Source: Clostridiales bacterium
GTDB lineage: Bacteria > Bacillota > Clostridia > Oscillospirales > Acutalibacteraceae
Assembly: GCA_024690965.1 (NCBI GenBank)
Contig: JAILOG010000001.1
Location: forward strand, 144,922-208,921
DNA length: 64,000 nucleotides
Direction of reading: 5' to 3'
In this document: piece by piece, positions 37,340-47,091 of the stretch
How positions within the stretch are numbered: position 1 is the stretch's first letter
Layout of the letters: each line of letters opens with the position of its first letter
Notes under the pieces: model-generated
Seen by the model: only the letters and a program-made list of their open reading frames with translations
Told to the model about the DNA's origin: nothing
The model's database searches: none
Made by a program: the position numbers and the translations under genes

Positions 37340-37453
37340 TATAAATTTTGCCAAAAGAATAAAATCAGACATTTTAACGAAAATATTTATATTTTTTTGT
37401 ACAGTATGTCCATTAAAATGTCGGACCTTGTGTTATTTTGTTTACACAAATCT

Positions 37454-37493
37454 AAAAAAACACCCAAAGCGTTAACAGCTTACGCCTTGGGTG
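37454..37493 (-). terminator. Terminator of the guaD-side purine operon
   Basis: CACCCAAAGCGT / ACGCCTTGGGTG with one mismatch and a nine-base loop, then TTTTTTTAG on the minus strand, just after the guaD stop. Confidence 0.85.
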
Positions 37494-37502
37494 AATAAAT
37501 AT

Positions 37503-38801
37503 TTATTTTATCTGTTTTCCGCGGCAATATATTCTTACAATATTGCTTCTATTTCCCGTGTAAATGAATTTCTCTAATCTTTCCTCAAGAGTTATTCCGT
37601 CAATTGACGTGATATCGCTGTCGTCAATAACAAGCGCGTCGCACTCATACCCTTTCTCAAAGCTGCCCACTTTACCGAAGAATTTTCCGCCGCCCTTTGT
37701 CAGCAAATAAAAGGCTTCCGCAAATGTAAGCGGAGAATATTCTCTGTGACTTACGTGATACATTTTAGACGCGCTCACCGCCGCCACACACGAAACAGGC
37801 ATATAAAGCGTATGTCCGCCGCTTATGTCTGAGCCAAGACCTACATCAAGCCCCTCCTGCATATATCTCTTTATCGGGGCAATACCGCTTGCCAAGTTAA
37901 AGTTTGAAAGCGGACAGTGCGCGATAAACGTATTATGCTTTTTGAGCACCTCTATTTCACGGTCGTTATTGTGTATGCAGTGCGCCATCACCGTGCGGTT
38001 GTCGGGCAAAAGCCCGAAATGCTCATAAACCTCTGTAAATGTAGGTATATCCGAGTGAAGCTCTTTTACCCAAGCCACTTCGTCCACATTTTCGTCAAGG
38101 TGAGACTGCACGTGCAAATTGTATTTTTCCGCTATCTCCCCCAGTTTTGTCATGAGCTCGGAAGTAGTGCTGGGAACAAAACGCGGTGTAAGTATAAACT
38201 TAACAAGCGCGTTGTCATCGCCCGAATATTCTTCCGCGAGCATTGTGGTCTCTCTTACCGAGTCCTCATATGTCTCCTGCAATTCTTCACTGGAATTACG
38301 GTCCATATTGACCTTGCCGACATAACCGCCTATGCCGCTTTCTTTCATAAGCTCAATAAGCAGCCTTGTCGCTTCATAATGGCGTGAGGCAAAAATGCAG
38401 GCGCGTGTTGTACCCGAATTTTTAAGCTCGTCTACGAACAGCTTATAATACTTTTCCGCAAACTTAATATCCGCAAATTTGCTCTCAAGCGGAAATGTGT
38501 ATTTTTGAAGCCACGGAAGCAGCTCCTCGCTGTACCCCACGCCCTTGTTAAGCCACTGAGGTGCGTGAAGATGCACATCCATAAACCCGGGGATTATAAG
38601 CTTATCGCCGAAATCCTCAACGAGTGCATTTTTATATTCTTCCGGCAGACTTTCATAAACACCTGCCGATATTTCATCATCTATCACAAGATAACTGTGG
38701 GGCATTACTTTCAGCTTATTCTTTTCTTCGGCAAAAATAACATTGCCCTTTAAGCATTTAATCATAATATTCAGTATTCGGACGGGCGAAATATGCGCCA
38801 A
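37503..38801 (-). CDS. guaD: Guanine deaminase
   Basis: Hydrolyses guanine to xanthine and ammonia, feeding purine catabolism. 432 residues, amidohydrolase fold: metal motif PGFMDVHLHAPQ near 70 (the HAPQ form is typical of guanine deaminases), SHLDEN, MAHCIHNND and GLGSDISGG. The start is a TTG at 38801 preceded by GGAAGGAAG; an internal ATG at 38765 has no ribosome site. Second gene after arcC (33 nt), last in the leftward half of the purine cluster. Confidence 0.93.
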   Translation of the reverse strand: MAHISPVRILNIMIKCLKGNVIFAEEKNKLKVMPHSYLVIDDEISAGVYESLPEEYKNALVEDFGDKLIIPGFMDVHLHAPQWLNKGVGYSEELLPWLQKYTFPLESKFADIKFAEKYYKLFVDELKNSGTTRACIFASRHYEATRLLIELMKESGIGGYVGKVNMDRNSSEELQETYEDSVRETTMLAEEYSGDDNALVKFILTPRFVPSTTSELMTKLGEIAEKYNLHVQSHLDENVDEVAWVKELHSDIPTFTEVYEHFGLLPDNRTVMAHCIHNNDREIEVLKKHNTFIAHCPLSNFNLASGIAPIKRYMQEGLDVGLGSDISGGHTLYMPVSCVAAVSASKMYHVSHREYSPLTFAEAFYLLTKGGGKFFGKVGSFEKGYECDALVIDDSDITSIDGITLEERLEKFIYTGNRSNIVRIYCRGKQIK

Positions 38802-38834
38802 TCCGTCTTCCTTCCCAATAAAATATAGTTAAAC

Positions 38835-39770
38835 TCAGCTGATTATTCTCGTTCCTGTTTTGCCCTCTATGCCTGCCTTTGCCTTCTCAAGCAAGGTAAT
38901 TATAGCTGTTTTTCCGTTGCCGGATTTTACGAATTCAAGCGCAGCCTGAATTTTTGGGAGCATACTTCCCTTTGCGAAATGCCCTTCGTCTATGTATTTC
39001 TCTGCTTGCTCAATAGTAAGGCTGTCAAGGTCTTGCTGGTTTGGTTTGCCGAAGTTTATCGCTGCCTTTTCAACTGCCGTAAGAATAATAAGCGAATCTG
39101 CGTCAAGCTTTTGAGCAAGCACAGCGCTTGCAAAATCTTTGTCTATTACCGCGGGAACGCCTTTGTAATGCTTATCCTGCTTAATAACGGGGATTCCTCC
39201 GCCTCCGCAGGTGATAACAACATTGTTTTCTTTTATAAGCGCTTTAACAGCGTCTATCTCAACAATATCTGTGGGGTGCGGAGACGCAACAACTTTTCTG
39301 ACGCCTCTGCCCGCGTCCTCCATAACAGGTATCCCCGCTTCTTTGCACTCGGCAATCTCTTTATCGGACAAATATCTGCCAATGGGTTTTGTCGGGTTTT
39401 TAAAGCCCTTATCGTTTTCGTCCACAACTACCTGTGTTATAACGGTTGCGACAGGCTTGTTTATGCCTCTCCCCGCAAGCTCTTCTCTGAGTGCGTTTTG
39501 CAGATCGTAGCCTATATATGCCTGGCTCATTGCAACACAAACAGACAACGGCATATTGCCGTATTTCTCGGGTTTTATATCGTGCAACGCACCCATCGCC
39601 TCGTTTATCATACCAACCTGTGGTCCGTTGCCGTGGGTAACAACTACTTCGTGACCTGCTTCTATAAGGTCTGCTATTGCCTTTGAAGTTTCCTTTACTG
39701 CTGTCATTTGTTCGTTAAGGGTTGAACCTAAAGCGTTTCCTCCCAAAGCAATTACAATTCTTTTAGACAT
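38835..39770 (-). CDS. arcC: Carbamate kinase
   Basis: Carbamoyl phosphate + ADP gives ATP, ammonia and CO2. 311 residues with IVIALGGNALGS (nucleotide/carbamate site), VVTHGNGPQVGMI, VVASPHPTDIVE and CGGGGIPVI. In the purine cluster it recovers ATP from carbamoyl phosphate released by the YgeW carbamoyltransferase step (the YqeA position in E. coli). An arginine-deiminase role is less likely: arcA and a catabolic arcB are absent. GGAG precedes the ATG. Confidence 0.95.
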   Translation of the reverse strand: MSKRIVIALGGNALGSTLNEQMTAVKETSKAIADLIEAGHEVVVTHGNGPQVGMINEAMGALHDIKPEKYGNMPLSVCVAMSQAYIGYDLQNALREELAGRGINKPVATVITQVVVDENDKGFKNPTKPIGRYLSDKEIAECKEAGIPVMEDAGRGVRKVVASPHPTDIVEIDAVKALIKENNVVITCGGGGIPVIKQDKHYKGVPAVIDKDFASAVLAQKLDADSLIILTAVEKAAINFGKPNQQDLDSLTIEQAEKYIDEGHFAKGSMLPKIQAALEFVKSGNGKTAIITLLEKAKAGIEGKTGTRIIS

Positions 39771-39862
39771 CTTTTTATTACTCCTATCATATAAAAATAT
39801 TATTATTTACTTCTTGAAACGAACGCGTGCGCGTTGCGCTTTAAGAAATAAATAACAGTAAC

Positions 39863-39879
39863 GTTCCGTTACACGGAAC
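39863..39879. promoter_or_regulatory. Palindrome in the arcC leader, candidate operator
   Basis: Perfect 7-3-7 inverted repeat GTTCCGT-TAC-ACGGAAC about 95 bp before the arcC ATG. The TTGATG just upstream on the minus strand has no good -10, so no promoter is claimed. Confidence 0.35.
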
Positions 39880-39990
39880 ATCAATACCGATTATGGCTTT
39901 TGTTTACTGAAAAGCCTGTTGTCGCGCAGCCTTTTAATGCCCGCTTTGCGAGCAACCGCAACTATTAACTATCCATTAAGTAACAAACTC

Positions 39991-40037
39991 GTCTTTGCCT
40001 GCCGTGTGACTTTATTTATCACACAGGCAGGCAAAGA
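39991..40037 (-). other. Long stem-loop between ygeW and arcC
   Basis: GTCTTTGCCTGCCGTGTGA pairs with TCACACAGGCAGGCAAAGAC, about 19 bp with a single bulge and a nine-base loop. There is no T-run after it on the minus strand, so it may be a processing or stability element separating ygeW from arcC in one transcript, or a Rho-dependent end. The rest of the 298-bp gap shows nothing else except the palindrome at 39863. Confidence 0.5.
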
Positions 40038-40068
40038 CTTGTAGGAGATTTACATTTAATAAAAGCGA

Positions 40069-41277
40069 TTATTTCTCTAAATTGAAATGTCTCTCAGTTG
40101 CTCTTTGCTCGAGCTTTTTGAGTGTCTCCTGCGGATTTTTGCATTTTGCAAGGAAGATCATAGCCGCAATAATATAAGGCTTGTAGCTTGCCTGCTTGTA
40201 AAGCGGATCTCTGTATCTGTCAAACACGCTTGCGGCAACCTCGCCGTGCTCACAGCTTACGTCTGTGATGTCGGCAGGCAGGCAGTGCAGATAAAGCGCT
40301 TTGCCGTCTTTTGTTGTTGCCATAAGCTCTTCCGTGCATTCCCAATCCATATGCTCGGCGTTTTGCGCAAGAAGCTCTTTTTCAAGTGCCTTTATGCCCT
40401 CTAAATCGCCTTTGCCGTAAAGGTCGGTACGCTTTTCCATAGCCGCAAAGGGAGCCCAGCTCTTGGGATAAACAACATCAGCGTCTTTGAACGCTTCTGC
40501 CATACTGTTAACCTTTGTAAAGCTGCCGCCGCCTATTTCAGCGTTCTTTTTGCCTACTTCTTCAACCTCGGGCATAATGTCATATCCTTCCGGATGAGCA
40601 AGCACAACGTCCATACCCATACGTGTAAAGAGACCTACAACGCCCTGCGGTACTGAAAGAGGCTTGCCGTAAGAGGGAGAATAAGCCCATGTCATAGCAA
40701 CCTTTTTGCCCTTTAAATTCTCTTTGCCTCCGAAATAGTGAATCATGTGAAGCATATCTGCCATACATTGTGTGGGATGGTCTATGTCGCACTGCAAGTT
40801 AACAAGTGTGGGACGCTGCTCTAAAACGCCGTCTTTGTTTCCCTGTGTAACAGCGTCGGAAACGTCGTGCATATATTTGTTGCCCTTGCCGATATACATA
40901 TCGTCACGGATACCTATAACGTCAGCCATAAAGCTTATCATATTGGCTGTTTCTCTTACTGTTTCGCCGTGAGCTATCTGAGATTTGCCCTCGTCGAGGT
41001 CCTGAACCTCTAAGCCTAAGAGGTTGCAGGCGGAAGCAAAGCTAAAACGTGTGCGTGTAGAGTTATCTCTGAAAAGGGATATACCCAAGCCGCTCTCAAA
41101 TATCTTTGTAGAGATGTTGTTCTCTCTCATATATCTGAGCGCGTCGGCAACCGTGAACACTGCTTCAAGCTCGTCGTCTGTCTTTTCCCATGTAAGGAAA
41201 AAGTCGTTGTTATACATTTCTTTAAAATTTAATTTGTTAAGTCTGTCAATAAAATCCTGTAAGCACATTGTTATCAT
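40069..41277 (-). CDS. ygeW: YgeW-type carbamoyltransferase (knotted fold)
   Basis: 402 residues of the aspartate/ornithine carbamoyltransferase superfamily. Carbamoyl-phosphate motif STRTRFSF, the HPTQCMADMLHM segment and HCLPAD are all present; the extra loop around WAYSPSYGKPLSVPQG and the overall length are those of the YgeW group rather than ArgF/PyrB. Its acceptor in the anaerobic purine pathway is thought to be a product of the ring-opening steps; here it would pass carbamoyl phosphate to ArcC. Start may be ATG 41277 or ATG 41268, the latter better spaced from GAAAGGAA. Confidence 0.93.
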   Translation of the reverse strand: MITMCLQDFIDRLNKLNFKEMYNNDFFLTWEKTDDELEAVFTVADALRYMRENNISTKIFESGLGISLFRDNSTRTRFSFASACNLLGLEVQDLDEGKSQIAHGETVRETANMISFMADVIGIRDDMYIGKGNKYMHDVSDAVTQGNKDGVLEQRPTLVNLQCDIDHPTQCMADMLHMIHYFGGKENLKGKKVAMTWAYSPSYGKPLSVPQGVVGLFTRMGMDVVLAHPEGYDIMPEVEEVGKKNAEIGGGSFTKVNSMAEAFKDADVVYPKSWAPFAAMEKRTDLYGKGDLEGIKALEKELLAQNAEHMDWECTEELMATTKDGKALYLHCLPADITDVSCEHGEVAASVFDRYRDPLYKQASYKPYIIAAMIFLAKCKNPQETLKKLEQRATERHFNLEK

Positions 41278-41300
41278 TTCCTTTCCGTTATTTATCCTTA

Positions 41301-42614
41301 TTATTTATTTCCCTTGTAGAGCATTGGTACTGCTGCATAAACAGCGGCACATCTTACAAGGTCGTCTTTCCATGTTATCTCGTTGGGAGCGTGAGCCTGA
41401 GACTCCGCGCCGGGTCCGAAGCCTACGCAAGGTATGCCGTAACGGCCCTGAATAGAAACGCCGTTTGTTGAGAATGTCCACTTGTCGATAAGCGGTCTGC
41501 CCTCTCTTTTTGCCTTTGCGGTATCGTCAACCCAAAGTCTGTTTTCACCATAGAGATTCTTATGAGCTTCATAAAGAGCCTGAACATGAGGCGCGCTCTC
41601 TTTGTTTATCCAAGTGGGGAAATAGCACTCTGTCTCATACTTAAGACCGGTCCACGCGGGGCGGTCATATTTGTACATAGAAACAACAGCGCCGTATTTT
41701 TTAACAGAAGGCAACGCTCTTATTTCATCAAGGCAGCTTTCCCATGTTTCGCCCGCTGTCATACGGCGGTCAAGAGAAATAGCGCAGCTGTCGGCAACAG
41801 CACAGCGTGAAGGTGATGTGTAGAATATCTGTGATGTTGTAACGGTGCCTCTGCCGAGGAAACGCGCGTCTTCCCACTCTGTGTTGAATTTGGGGTCGAG
41901 CATCTTAACAAGACCTTTTATCTCTGTTCCGTCTTCGCAGTCGTTTTCGTTGAGTGCCTGAACATCCTTTAATATGTCAGCCATTTTATAAATGGCGTTT
42001 TCACCTCTTTCTGGAGCTGAGCCGTGACATGAGATTCCTCTTACGTCTACACGAATTTCCATACGTCCGCGGTGACCGCGATAAATACCGCCGTCTGTCG
42101 GCTCTGTGGAAACAACGAATTCAGGCGTAATACCATCCTCAAGGTGTATGTACTGCCAGCAAAGGCCGTCGCAATCCTCTTCCTGAACGGTAGCTGTTAC
42201 CAAAACGGTGATATCATCGGGAATAAGGTTTAAGTCTTTCATTATCTTTGCGCCGTAAACCGCCGAAACAACGCCGCCCTCTTGGTCCGAGCCGCCGCGT
42301 CCCGCGATAATATCTTCTGTTTCGTATCCCTTGTAAGGGTCAAATTCCCAGTTGTTTATATTACCTATACCGACTGTGTCTATATGACCGTCAAAAGCGA
42401 TAATCCTTTTGCCGTGTCCCATATATCCCAGAGCGTTTCCTTCGGGGTCAATTTCTGCTTTATCAAAGCCTAATTTGTTCATTTCTTCAATAGTTCTTTT
42501 GATAACTCCGCCTTCTTCACAGCTCTCTGACGGAATCGCGATAAGGTCACGCAAGAATTTTGTCATATCTTCTCTGTAACCTTCAGCCGCTTTTCTTATA
42601 GCCTCAAAATCCAT
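41301..42614 (-). CDS. ygeY: YgeY-type M20-family hydrolase
   Basis: 437 residues of the M20/ArgE/DapE metallo-hydrolase family. Zinc-site elements [41 protein letters not shown], and a C-terminal SQAHAPNEI are visible, with the dimerisation lid between. In the purine cluster YgeY is predicted to hydrolyse an acyclic ureido/amide intermediate; exact substrate is not proven. GGAGG precedes the ATG. First gene of the leftward half, 24 nt before ygeW. Confidence 0.93.
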   Translation of the reverse strand: MDFEAIRKAAEGYREDMTKFLRDLIAIPSESCEEGGVIKRTIEEMNKLGFDKAEIDPEGNALGYMGHGKRIIAFDGHIDTVGIGNINNWEFDPYKGYETEDIIAGRGGSDQEGGVVSAVYGAKIMKDLNLIPDDITVLVTATVQEEDCDGLCWQYIHLEDGITPEFVVSTEPTDGGIYRGHRGRMEIRVDVRGISCHGSAPERGENAIYKMADILKDVQALNENDCEDGTEIKGLVKMLDPKFNTEWEDARFLGRGTVTTSQIFYTSPSRCAVADSCAISLDRRMTAGETWESCLDEIRALPSVKKYGAVVSMYKYDRPAWTGLKYETECYFPTWINKESAPHVQALYEAHKNLYGENRLWVDDTAKAKREGRPLIDKWTFSTNGVSIQGRYGIPCVGFGPGAESQAHAPNEITWKDDLVRCAAVYAAVPMLYKGNK

Positions 42615-42668
42615 AATCTCAAACCTCCAAAAATAATTAAATTATTGCAGACACAATGTCACTACAAT

Positions 42669-42696
42669 ATAATACCATAATTTAGTTACAAATCAA
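42669..42696 (-). promoter_or_regulatory. Promoter of ygeY-ygeW-arcC-guaD
   Basis: Minus strand TTGATT (42691-42696), 16 bp, TATTAT (42669-42674), about 50 bp before ygeY. Confidence 0.5.
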
Positions 42697-42736
42697 TAGA
42701 AATTCAATATTTTTTTCTAATTTTTTTCTACAACTA

Positions 42737-42765
42737 TTTACAAAAAGCAAAAATTTTGATAGTAT
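42737..42765 (+). promoter_or_regulatory. Promoter of the rightward purine block
   Basis: TTTACA (42737-42742), 17 bp, TAGTAT (42760-42765). Divergent from the ygeY promoter, 63 bp apart between -10s' outer edges, so one regulator could control both halves. Confidence 0.6.
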
Positions 42766-42870
42766 TGTATTGTGTGAATAGAAGTTGATGTAAGTGCTTG
42801 ATCTTTTTAGGGCAATTTTGCACAAATATCAAAGTTGTTCATAAATACATTCTTAAAGGAGTAGATAGCA

Positions 42871-44352
42871 ATGATAGACTTGCACAAAAACGAACAGGCT
42901 CTTGAACATAACATAAGAAGAGCCAAAGAACACAACATCATAATCCCAACTTTTGAGCAAATGAAAGACCCGAACAAGATTCCCGAGAAAATTCGTGAAA
43001 AGCTCAAAAACGTAGGCTTGTGGGATATAAACCCCCTCAACCTTTTCCGTGTAACATGGAAAAACGAGCCCAAAGAATCCGGCGGATTGTTCGGTAAACC
43101 CAATTACATAGTTTTACCAAAATCTTTAACAGGCGTAGACGCAAAGATAATTTGCATGGTAGGAAAATACTTCCCCACAGGCTGCCACAAGGTAGGCGCA
43201 TCTTTCGGTTGTCTTGTTCCGCGCCTTGTAACAGGTCAGTTCGACTCTGACTATCACAAAGCAGTATGGCCCTCCACAGGCAACTATTGCCGCGGCGGCG
43301 CTTTTAACTCAAAGCTTCTCTCTTGCCATTCCATAGCTATTTTGCCGGCAGATATGAGCCGCGAGCGTTTTGATTGGCTTTCTCAGATAGCGGGAGAAGT
43401 TATCGCAACCCCCGGCTGTGAGAGCAATGTTAAAGAGATATTCGACAAAACTTGGGAGCTTCGCAGAACACGTGACGACTGTATGATATTCAACCAGTTT
43501 GAAGAAATGGGCAACCATCTCTGGCACTATGAGGTTACAGGTCACGCAATAGAAGAAGCATTCAACGACTTCGCAAAGGGAAATGAAAAGATAAACTTCG
43601 CAGGCGCTTGCTTCACATCGGGCAGCGCGGGAACAACCGCAAGCGGAGACTATCTCAAAGAGAAATTCCCGCATATCAAGATCGGCGTGGGCGAAGCTTT
43701 ACAGTGCCCCACACTTCTTAACAACGGTTTCGGCGGCCACCGCATAGAGGGCATCGGCGACAAGCATATTCCGTGGATACACAATGTTAAGAACACAGAT
43801 ATGATATTCGCGATTGACGATGAGGACAGCCAGAAGATCCTCAGACTCTTCAACGAGCCCACGGGCCGTGAATACCTCGCGAAAGAGTGCGGCGTAGATG
43901 TTCAGACTATCGAAAATCTCGCGTTGTTCGGCATTTCGGGCATCGCAAATATGATGAGTTCCATTAAAATGGCAAAATATCTTGAGCTCACGGAAAACGA
44001 TGTTGTCGCTACAGTTCTCACAGACAGCTCGGTAATGTACACTTCAAGAGTTGCAGAGCTCAGAGAAGCCGATGGCGAGTACACCGACAAAATGGCGGCT
44101 GTTGACTTTAACCTCCACCTTCAGGGCATAAGAACCGACAATATGGAAGAGCTTACATACGCGACACGCAAGAGAATACACAATCTTAAATATTACACTT
44201 GGGTTGAGCAGCAAGGCAGAGATGTTGAGGAGCTCAACGACCAGTGGTATGATTTTGATAAAACTTGGGGCAGCGTTCACAAACAAGCTCCCGAGATTGA
44301 CGCTCTTATCAATGAATTTAACGAGCGTACAGGTTTGCTCAAAAATCTTTAA
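42871..44352 (+). CDS. Fold-type II PLP-dependent enzyme of the purine cluster
   Basis: 493 residues, tryptophan-synthase-beta/cysteine-synthase superfamily. The PLP lysine is likely the K in TGCHKVGASFGCLVPR (about 110), and the phosphate loop is CFTSGSAGTTASGDYL (about 250); a 100-residue N-terminal extension (HNIIIPTFEQMKDPNKIPEK) and a long C-terminus distinguish it from normal cysteine synthases. AAAGGAG precedes the ATG. Its place, first in the rightward block, is where 2,3-diaminopropionate ammonia-lyase (YgeX) works in other clusters, so ammonia elimination from an amino-acid-like purine fragment is inferred. Substrate unknown; orthologous 'PLP subunit beta' proteins occur in gut Clostridia. 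Confidence 0.75.
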   Translation: MIDLHKNEQALEHNIRRAKEHNIIIPTFEQMKDPNKIPEKIREKLKNVGLWDINPLNLFRVTWKNEPKESGGLFGKPNYIVLPKSLTGVDAKIICMVGKYFPTGCHKVGASFGCLVPRLVTGQFDSDYHKAVWPSTGNYCRGGAFNSKLLSCHSIAILPADMSRERFDWLSQIAGEVIATPGCESNVKEIFDKTWELRRTRDDCMIFNQFEEMGNHLWHYEVTGHAIEEAFNDFAKGNEKINFAGACFTSGSAGTTASGDYLKEKFPHIKIGVGEALQCPTLLNNGFGGHRIEGIGDKHIPWIHNVKNTDMIFAIDDEDSQKILRLFNEPTGREYLAKECGVDVQTIENLALFGISGIANMMSSIKMAKYLELTENDVVATVLTDSSVMYTSRVAELREADGEYTDKMAAVDFNLHLQGIRTDNMEELTYATRKRIHNLKYYTWVEQQGRDVEELNDQWYDFDKTWGSVHKQAPEIDALINEFNERTGLLKNL

Positions 44353-44369
44353 TCAACCGTTTACATTCA

Positions 44370-44397
44370 GTGGGCGGGGGTTTTGCCCCCTGCCCAC
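44370..44397 (+). terminator. GC-rich hairpin between the two PLP genes
   Basis: GTGGGCGGGGG / CCCCCTGCCCAC with a TTTTG loop, followed by AGTTTTAG; a partial terminator that could reduce transcription into the downstream genes. Confidence 0.55.
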
Positions 44398-44413
44398 AGT
44401 TTTAGTAAACAGG

Positions 44414-44464
44414 TGTTTTTGTTTAAGTTTACAAAGCTTTATTGTGTATATTTAAACAAAAACA
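44414..44464. repeat. 13-bp inverted repeat in the thrC-like leader
   Basis: TGTTTTTGTTTAA (44414-44426) and TTAAACAAAAACA (44452-44464) are perfect inverse complements around a 25-base centre; could form an alternative hairpin or a regulator site ahead of the next gene. Confidence 0.45.
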
Positions 44465-44499
44465 TTTAATTTATATCAGATAAAGAGGAGTAGATACAA

Positions 44500-45723
44500 A
44501 TGAAAAACGTAATTTCCGCCGTGTGTATAAAATGCGGCGCAGAACACGAGGCAACACCCGGTATAACCACTTGTTCCAAATGCGGAGGTCTGCTTGATAT
44601 TAAGTATGACTACGCATATATCAAAAAGAATTTCACCAAAGAAAAGCTCGCGCAACGTGAGCTTTCCATGTGGAGATACGAGGAGCTTTTACCAGTTACA
44701 GGCGAAGCTAAGATCAAAAAGCTGAGAGTAGGCTGGTCGCCGATGTATAAGGCTGACCGTTTGGCGGAAGCGATAGGACTTGAAAATCTGTGGGTAAAAG
44801 ACGACGGCATAAACCCCACCGCAAGCCTTAAAGACCGTGCTTCATCTATGGCTGTTGTAAAAGCTGCGGAAGCAGGCGTTGACACCATAGCTTGTTCATC
44901 CACAGGCAACGCAGCTTCATCACTTGCAGGCAACAGCGCGGCGGCAGGCTTTAAGACTTATATATTTGTTCCCGACAGAGCCCCCAAGGGCAAGGTTGCG
45001 CAGCTTATGATATTCGGCGCGAACGTTATTACCGTTAAAGGCTCTTATGAGGACACATTCCGCCTTTCCGCCGAGGCAATTGACCGCTGGCACTGGTATA
45101 ACCGCAATGCCGCGATAAACCCGTATCTTATGGAAGGCAAAAAGACAGTTGCGCTTGAAATAGCTGAGCAGTTTGATTTTAAAATGCCGGAATATGTAGC
45201 TATATCAGTCGGTGACGGATGTACTATCGCAGGCGCATGGAAAGGCTTTAAAGATTTGTACGCAATAGGCGCGATAGACAGACTCCCACGCCTTATAAGC
45301 GTGCAATCAACTGGCTGTTATCCCATAAACAAGGCTTTTGCGGAGAATAAGCCATTGGAGCACATGGAAGAAAACACCATAGCCGACAGCATAGCGGTAG
45401 GCGTTCCGAGAAACGCAGATAAAGCGCTTAACGCCATAAGAGAATCGAACGGCATAGCCGTAAATGTAACAGACGAAGAAATACTTGACACAATGCGCCT
45501 CGTAGGCAGAACCTGCGGCGTATTCGGCGAGCCTGCGGGCTCCGCGGGAACAGCAGGCGTGCGCAAGGCGGTAAAAGACGGTCTTATCCCGTCAAGCGCA
45601 ACGGTCTGCACGGTTGTTACGGGCAACGGACTAAAGGACGTTGCAAACGCAATAAAAGCAGCAGGCGAACCGCTTAATATCGCCCCCGATATGAACGAAC
45701 TTGTTAAATACTTAAAAATATAA
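44500..45723 (+). CDS. Threonine synthase-like PLP enzyme with zinc-ribbon N-terminus
   Basis: 407 residues. N-terminal CxxC pairs (CIKCGAE, CSKCGGL) form the zinc ribbon seen in some threonine synthases, then the fold-type II core: PLP lysine in NPTASLKDRASSMA, substrate loop ACSSTGNAASSLAG, SVGDGCTIAG and a C-terminal VVTGNGLKD. Housekeeping threonine synthase (thrC) is an option, but no hom/thrB is near and it lies 18 nt before ssnA, so a role in the purine pathway, perhaps with the preceding PLP protein, is inferred. GAGGAG precedes the ATG. Confidence 0.8.
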   Translation: MKNVISAVCIKCGAEHEATPGITTCSKCGGLLDIKYDYAYIKKNFTKEKLAQRELSMWRYEELLPVTGEAKIKKLRVGWSPMYKADRLAEAIGLENLWVKDDGINPTASLKDRASSMAVVKAAEAGVDTIACSSTGNAASSLAGNSAAAGFKTYIFVPDRAPKGKVAQLMIFGANVITVKGSYEDTFRLSAEAIDRWHWYNRNAAINPYLMEGKKTVALEIAEQFDFKMPEYVAISVGDGCTIAGAWKGFKDLYAIGAIDRLPRLISVQSTGCYPINKAFAENKPLEHMEENTIADSIAVGVPRNADKALNAIRESNGIAVNVTDEEILDTMRLVGRTCGVFGEPAGSAGTAGVRKAVKDGLIPSSATVCTVVTGNGLKDVANAIKAAGEPLNIAPDMNELVKYLKI

Positions 45724-45741
45724 AATAAGGAGTGTATTAAA

Positions 45742-47070
45742 TTGATCATAGGTAACGGCAGACTTATCACAAGAGACGAAAACAATACTTTTATTGAGAA
45801 CGGCGCGGTGCTTACAGAGGGCAAGCTCATAAAGGCAGTAGGCACTACCGAGCAGCTTAGAAAAGACTATCCCGGTGAGGAATTTATAGACGCGCACGGC
45901 GGCGTTATTATGCCCGGTATGATAAACACACACAACCATATCTATTCAGCTCTTGCAAGAGGTTTGAGCATAAAGGGTTACAATCCGCATAATTTCATAG
46001 ATATACTCGACGGCTTATGGTGGACGCTTGACCGCAAGCTAACACTTGAGGAAACAAGAGTAAGCGCGGAGGCTACATATATAGACTGCATAAAGAACGG
46101 CGTCACAACCATATTTGACCACCACGCAAGCTTCGGCAGCATAGAAGGCAGCTTGTTTGAGATAGCGGAAGCCGCGAAGAAATACGGCATACGCAGTAAT
46201 TTGTGCTACGAAGTAAGCGACCGCGACGGCAAGGAAAAATCTCTCGCGTCGGTAAAAGAGAACGCGGATTTCATAAAATATTGTCAAAAAGACGATTCAG
46301 ATATGCTCAAGGCAATGATGGGTATTCACGCGTCATTTACTGTATCTGATGAAACATTTGCTCTTTGCAGAAAAGAAATGCCCGATGATGTGGGCTTCCA
46401 CGTTCACGTTGCGGAGGGTATAGCGGATTTGCATATGTGCCTTAAGGATCACGGAAAGCGTGTTGTTGAGCGACTTATGGACAACGGCGTTCTCGGCAGC
46501 AAAACAATTGCCGTTCACTGTGTTCATATAAACAACGCGGAAATAGAAATGCTCAAAGAGACCGACACAATGGTTGTTCACAACCCCGAAAGCAATATGG
46601 GTAACGCGATAGGCTGCCCGCCTACACTTGACATATTCGGCGCTGGCGTGCTTACGGGTCTCGGCACCGACGGCTACACAAACGATATGTTGGAATCTTA
46701 CAAAGTAGCTAATATTCTCCACAAGCACAACAAATGTATGCCTAACGTCGCGTGGGGCGAAATTCCCGCAATGTTGTTTGAGAACAACGCAAAGATTGCA
46801 AACAGATATTTTAAAACACCTCTCGGTATGTTGAAGGAAGGCTATTCCGCGGACGTTGTAGTTACAGATTACAATCCGCTTACACCAATGGACAGCTCAA
46901 ACTGCAACAGTCACATTCTGTTCGGTATGAACGGCAGAAGCGTTGTAACAACAGTTGCCGCGGGTAAGCTTTTGATGAAAGACAGAGAGCTTATTGGCAT
47001 AGACGAAGCCGCTGTAATGGCTCACGCAAGAGAAATGGCGGCAAAGCTCGCGAAAGATATAAACGGATAA
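45742..47070 (+). CDS. ssnA: SsnA-type amidohydrolase
   Basis: 442 residues; TTG start with AAGGAG 8 nt upstream. Metal-dependent amidohydrolase: PGMINTHNHIYSALARG (HxH), FHVHVAEG, AVHCVHINNAE and GLGTDGYTNDM supply the metal and catalytic residues. SsnA is a constant partner of YgfK in urate/purine clusters and is presumed to act on a cyclic or ureido intermediate; its exact reaction is not settled. 21 nt before ygfK. Confidence 0.93.
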   Translation: MIIGNGRLITRDENNTFIENGAVLTEGKLIKAVGTTEQLRKDYPGEEFIDAHGGVIMPGMINTHNHIYSALARGLSIKGYNPHNFIDILDGLWWTLDRKLTLEETRVSAEATYIDCIKNGVTTIFDHHASFGSIEGSLFEIAEAAKKYGIRSNLCYEVSDRDGKEKSLASVKENADFIKYCQKDDSDMLKAMMGIHASFTVSDETFALCRKEMPDDVGFHVHVAEGIADLHMCLKDHGKRVVERLMDNGVLGSKTIAVHCVHINNAEIEMLKETDTMVVHNPESNMGNAIGCPPTLDIFGAGVLTGLGTDGYTNDMLESYKVANILHKHNKCMPNVAWGEIPAMLFENNAKIANRYFKTPLGMLKEGYSADVVVTDYNPLTPMDSSNCNSHILFGMNGRSVVTTVAAGKLLMKDRELIGIDEAAVMAHAREMAAKLAKDING

Positions 47071-47091
47071 TTAAAGGGAGGATAAATTTAA

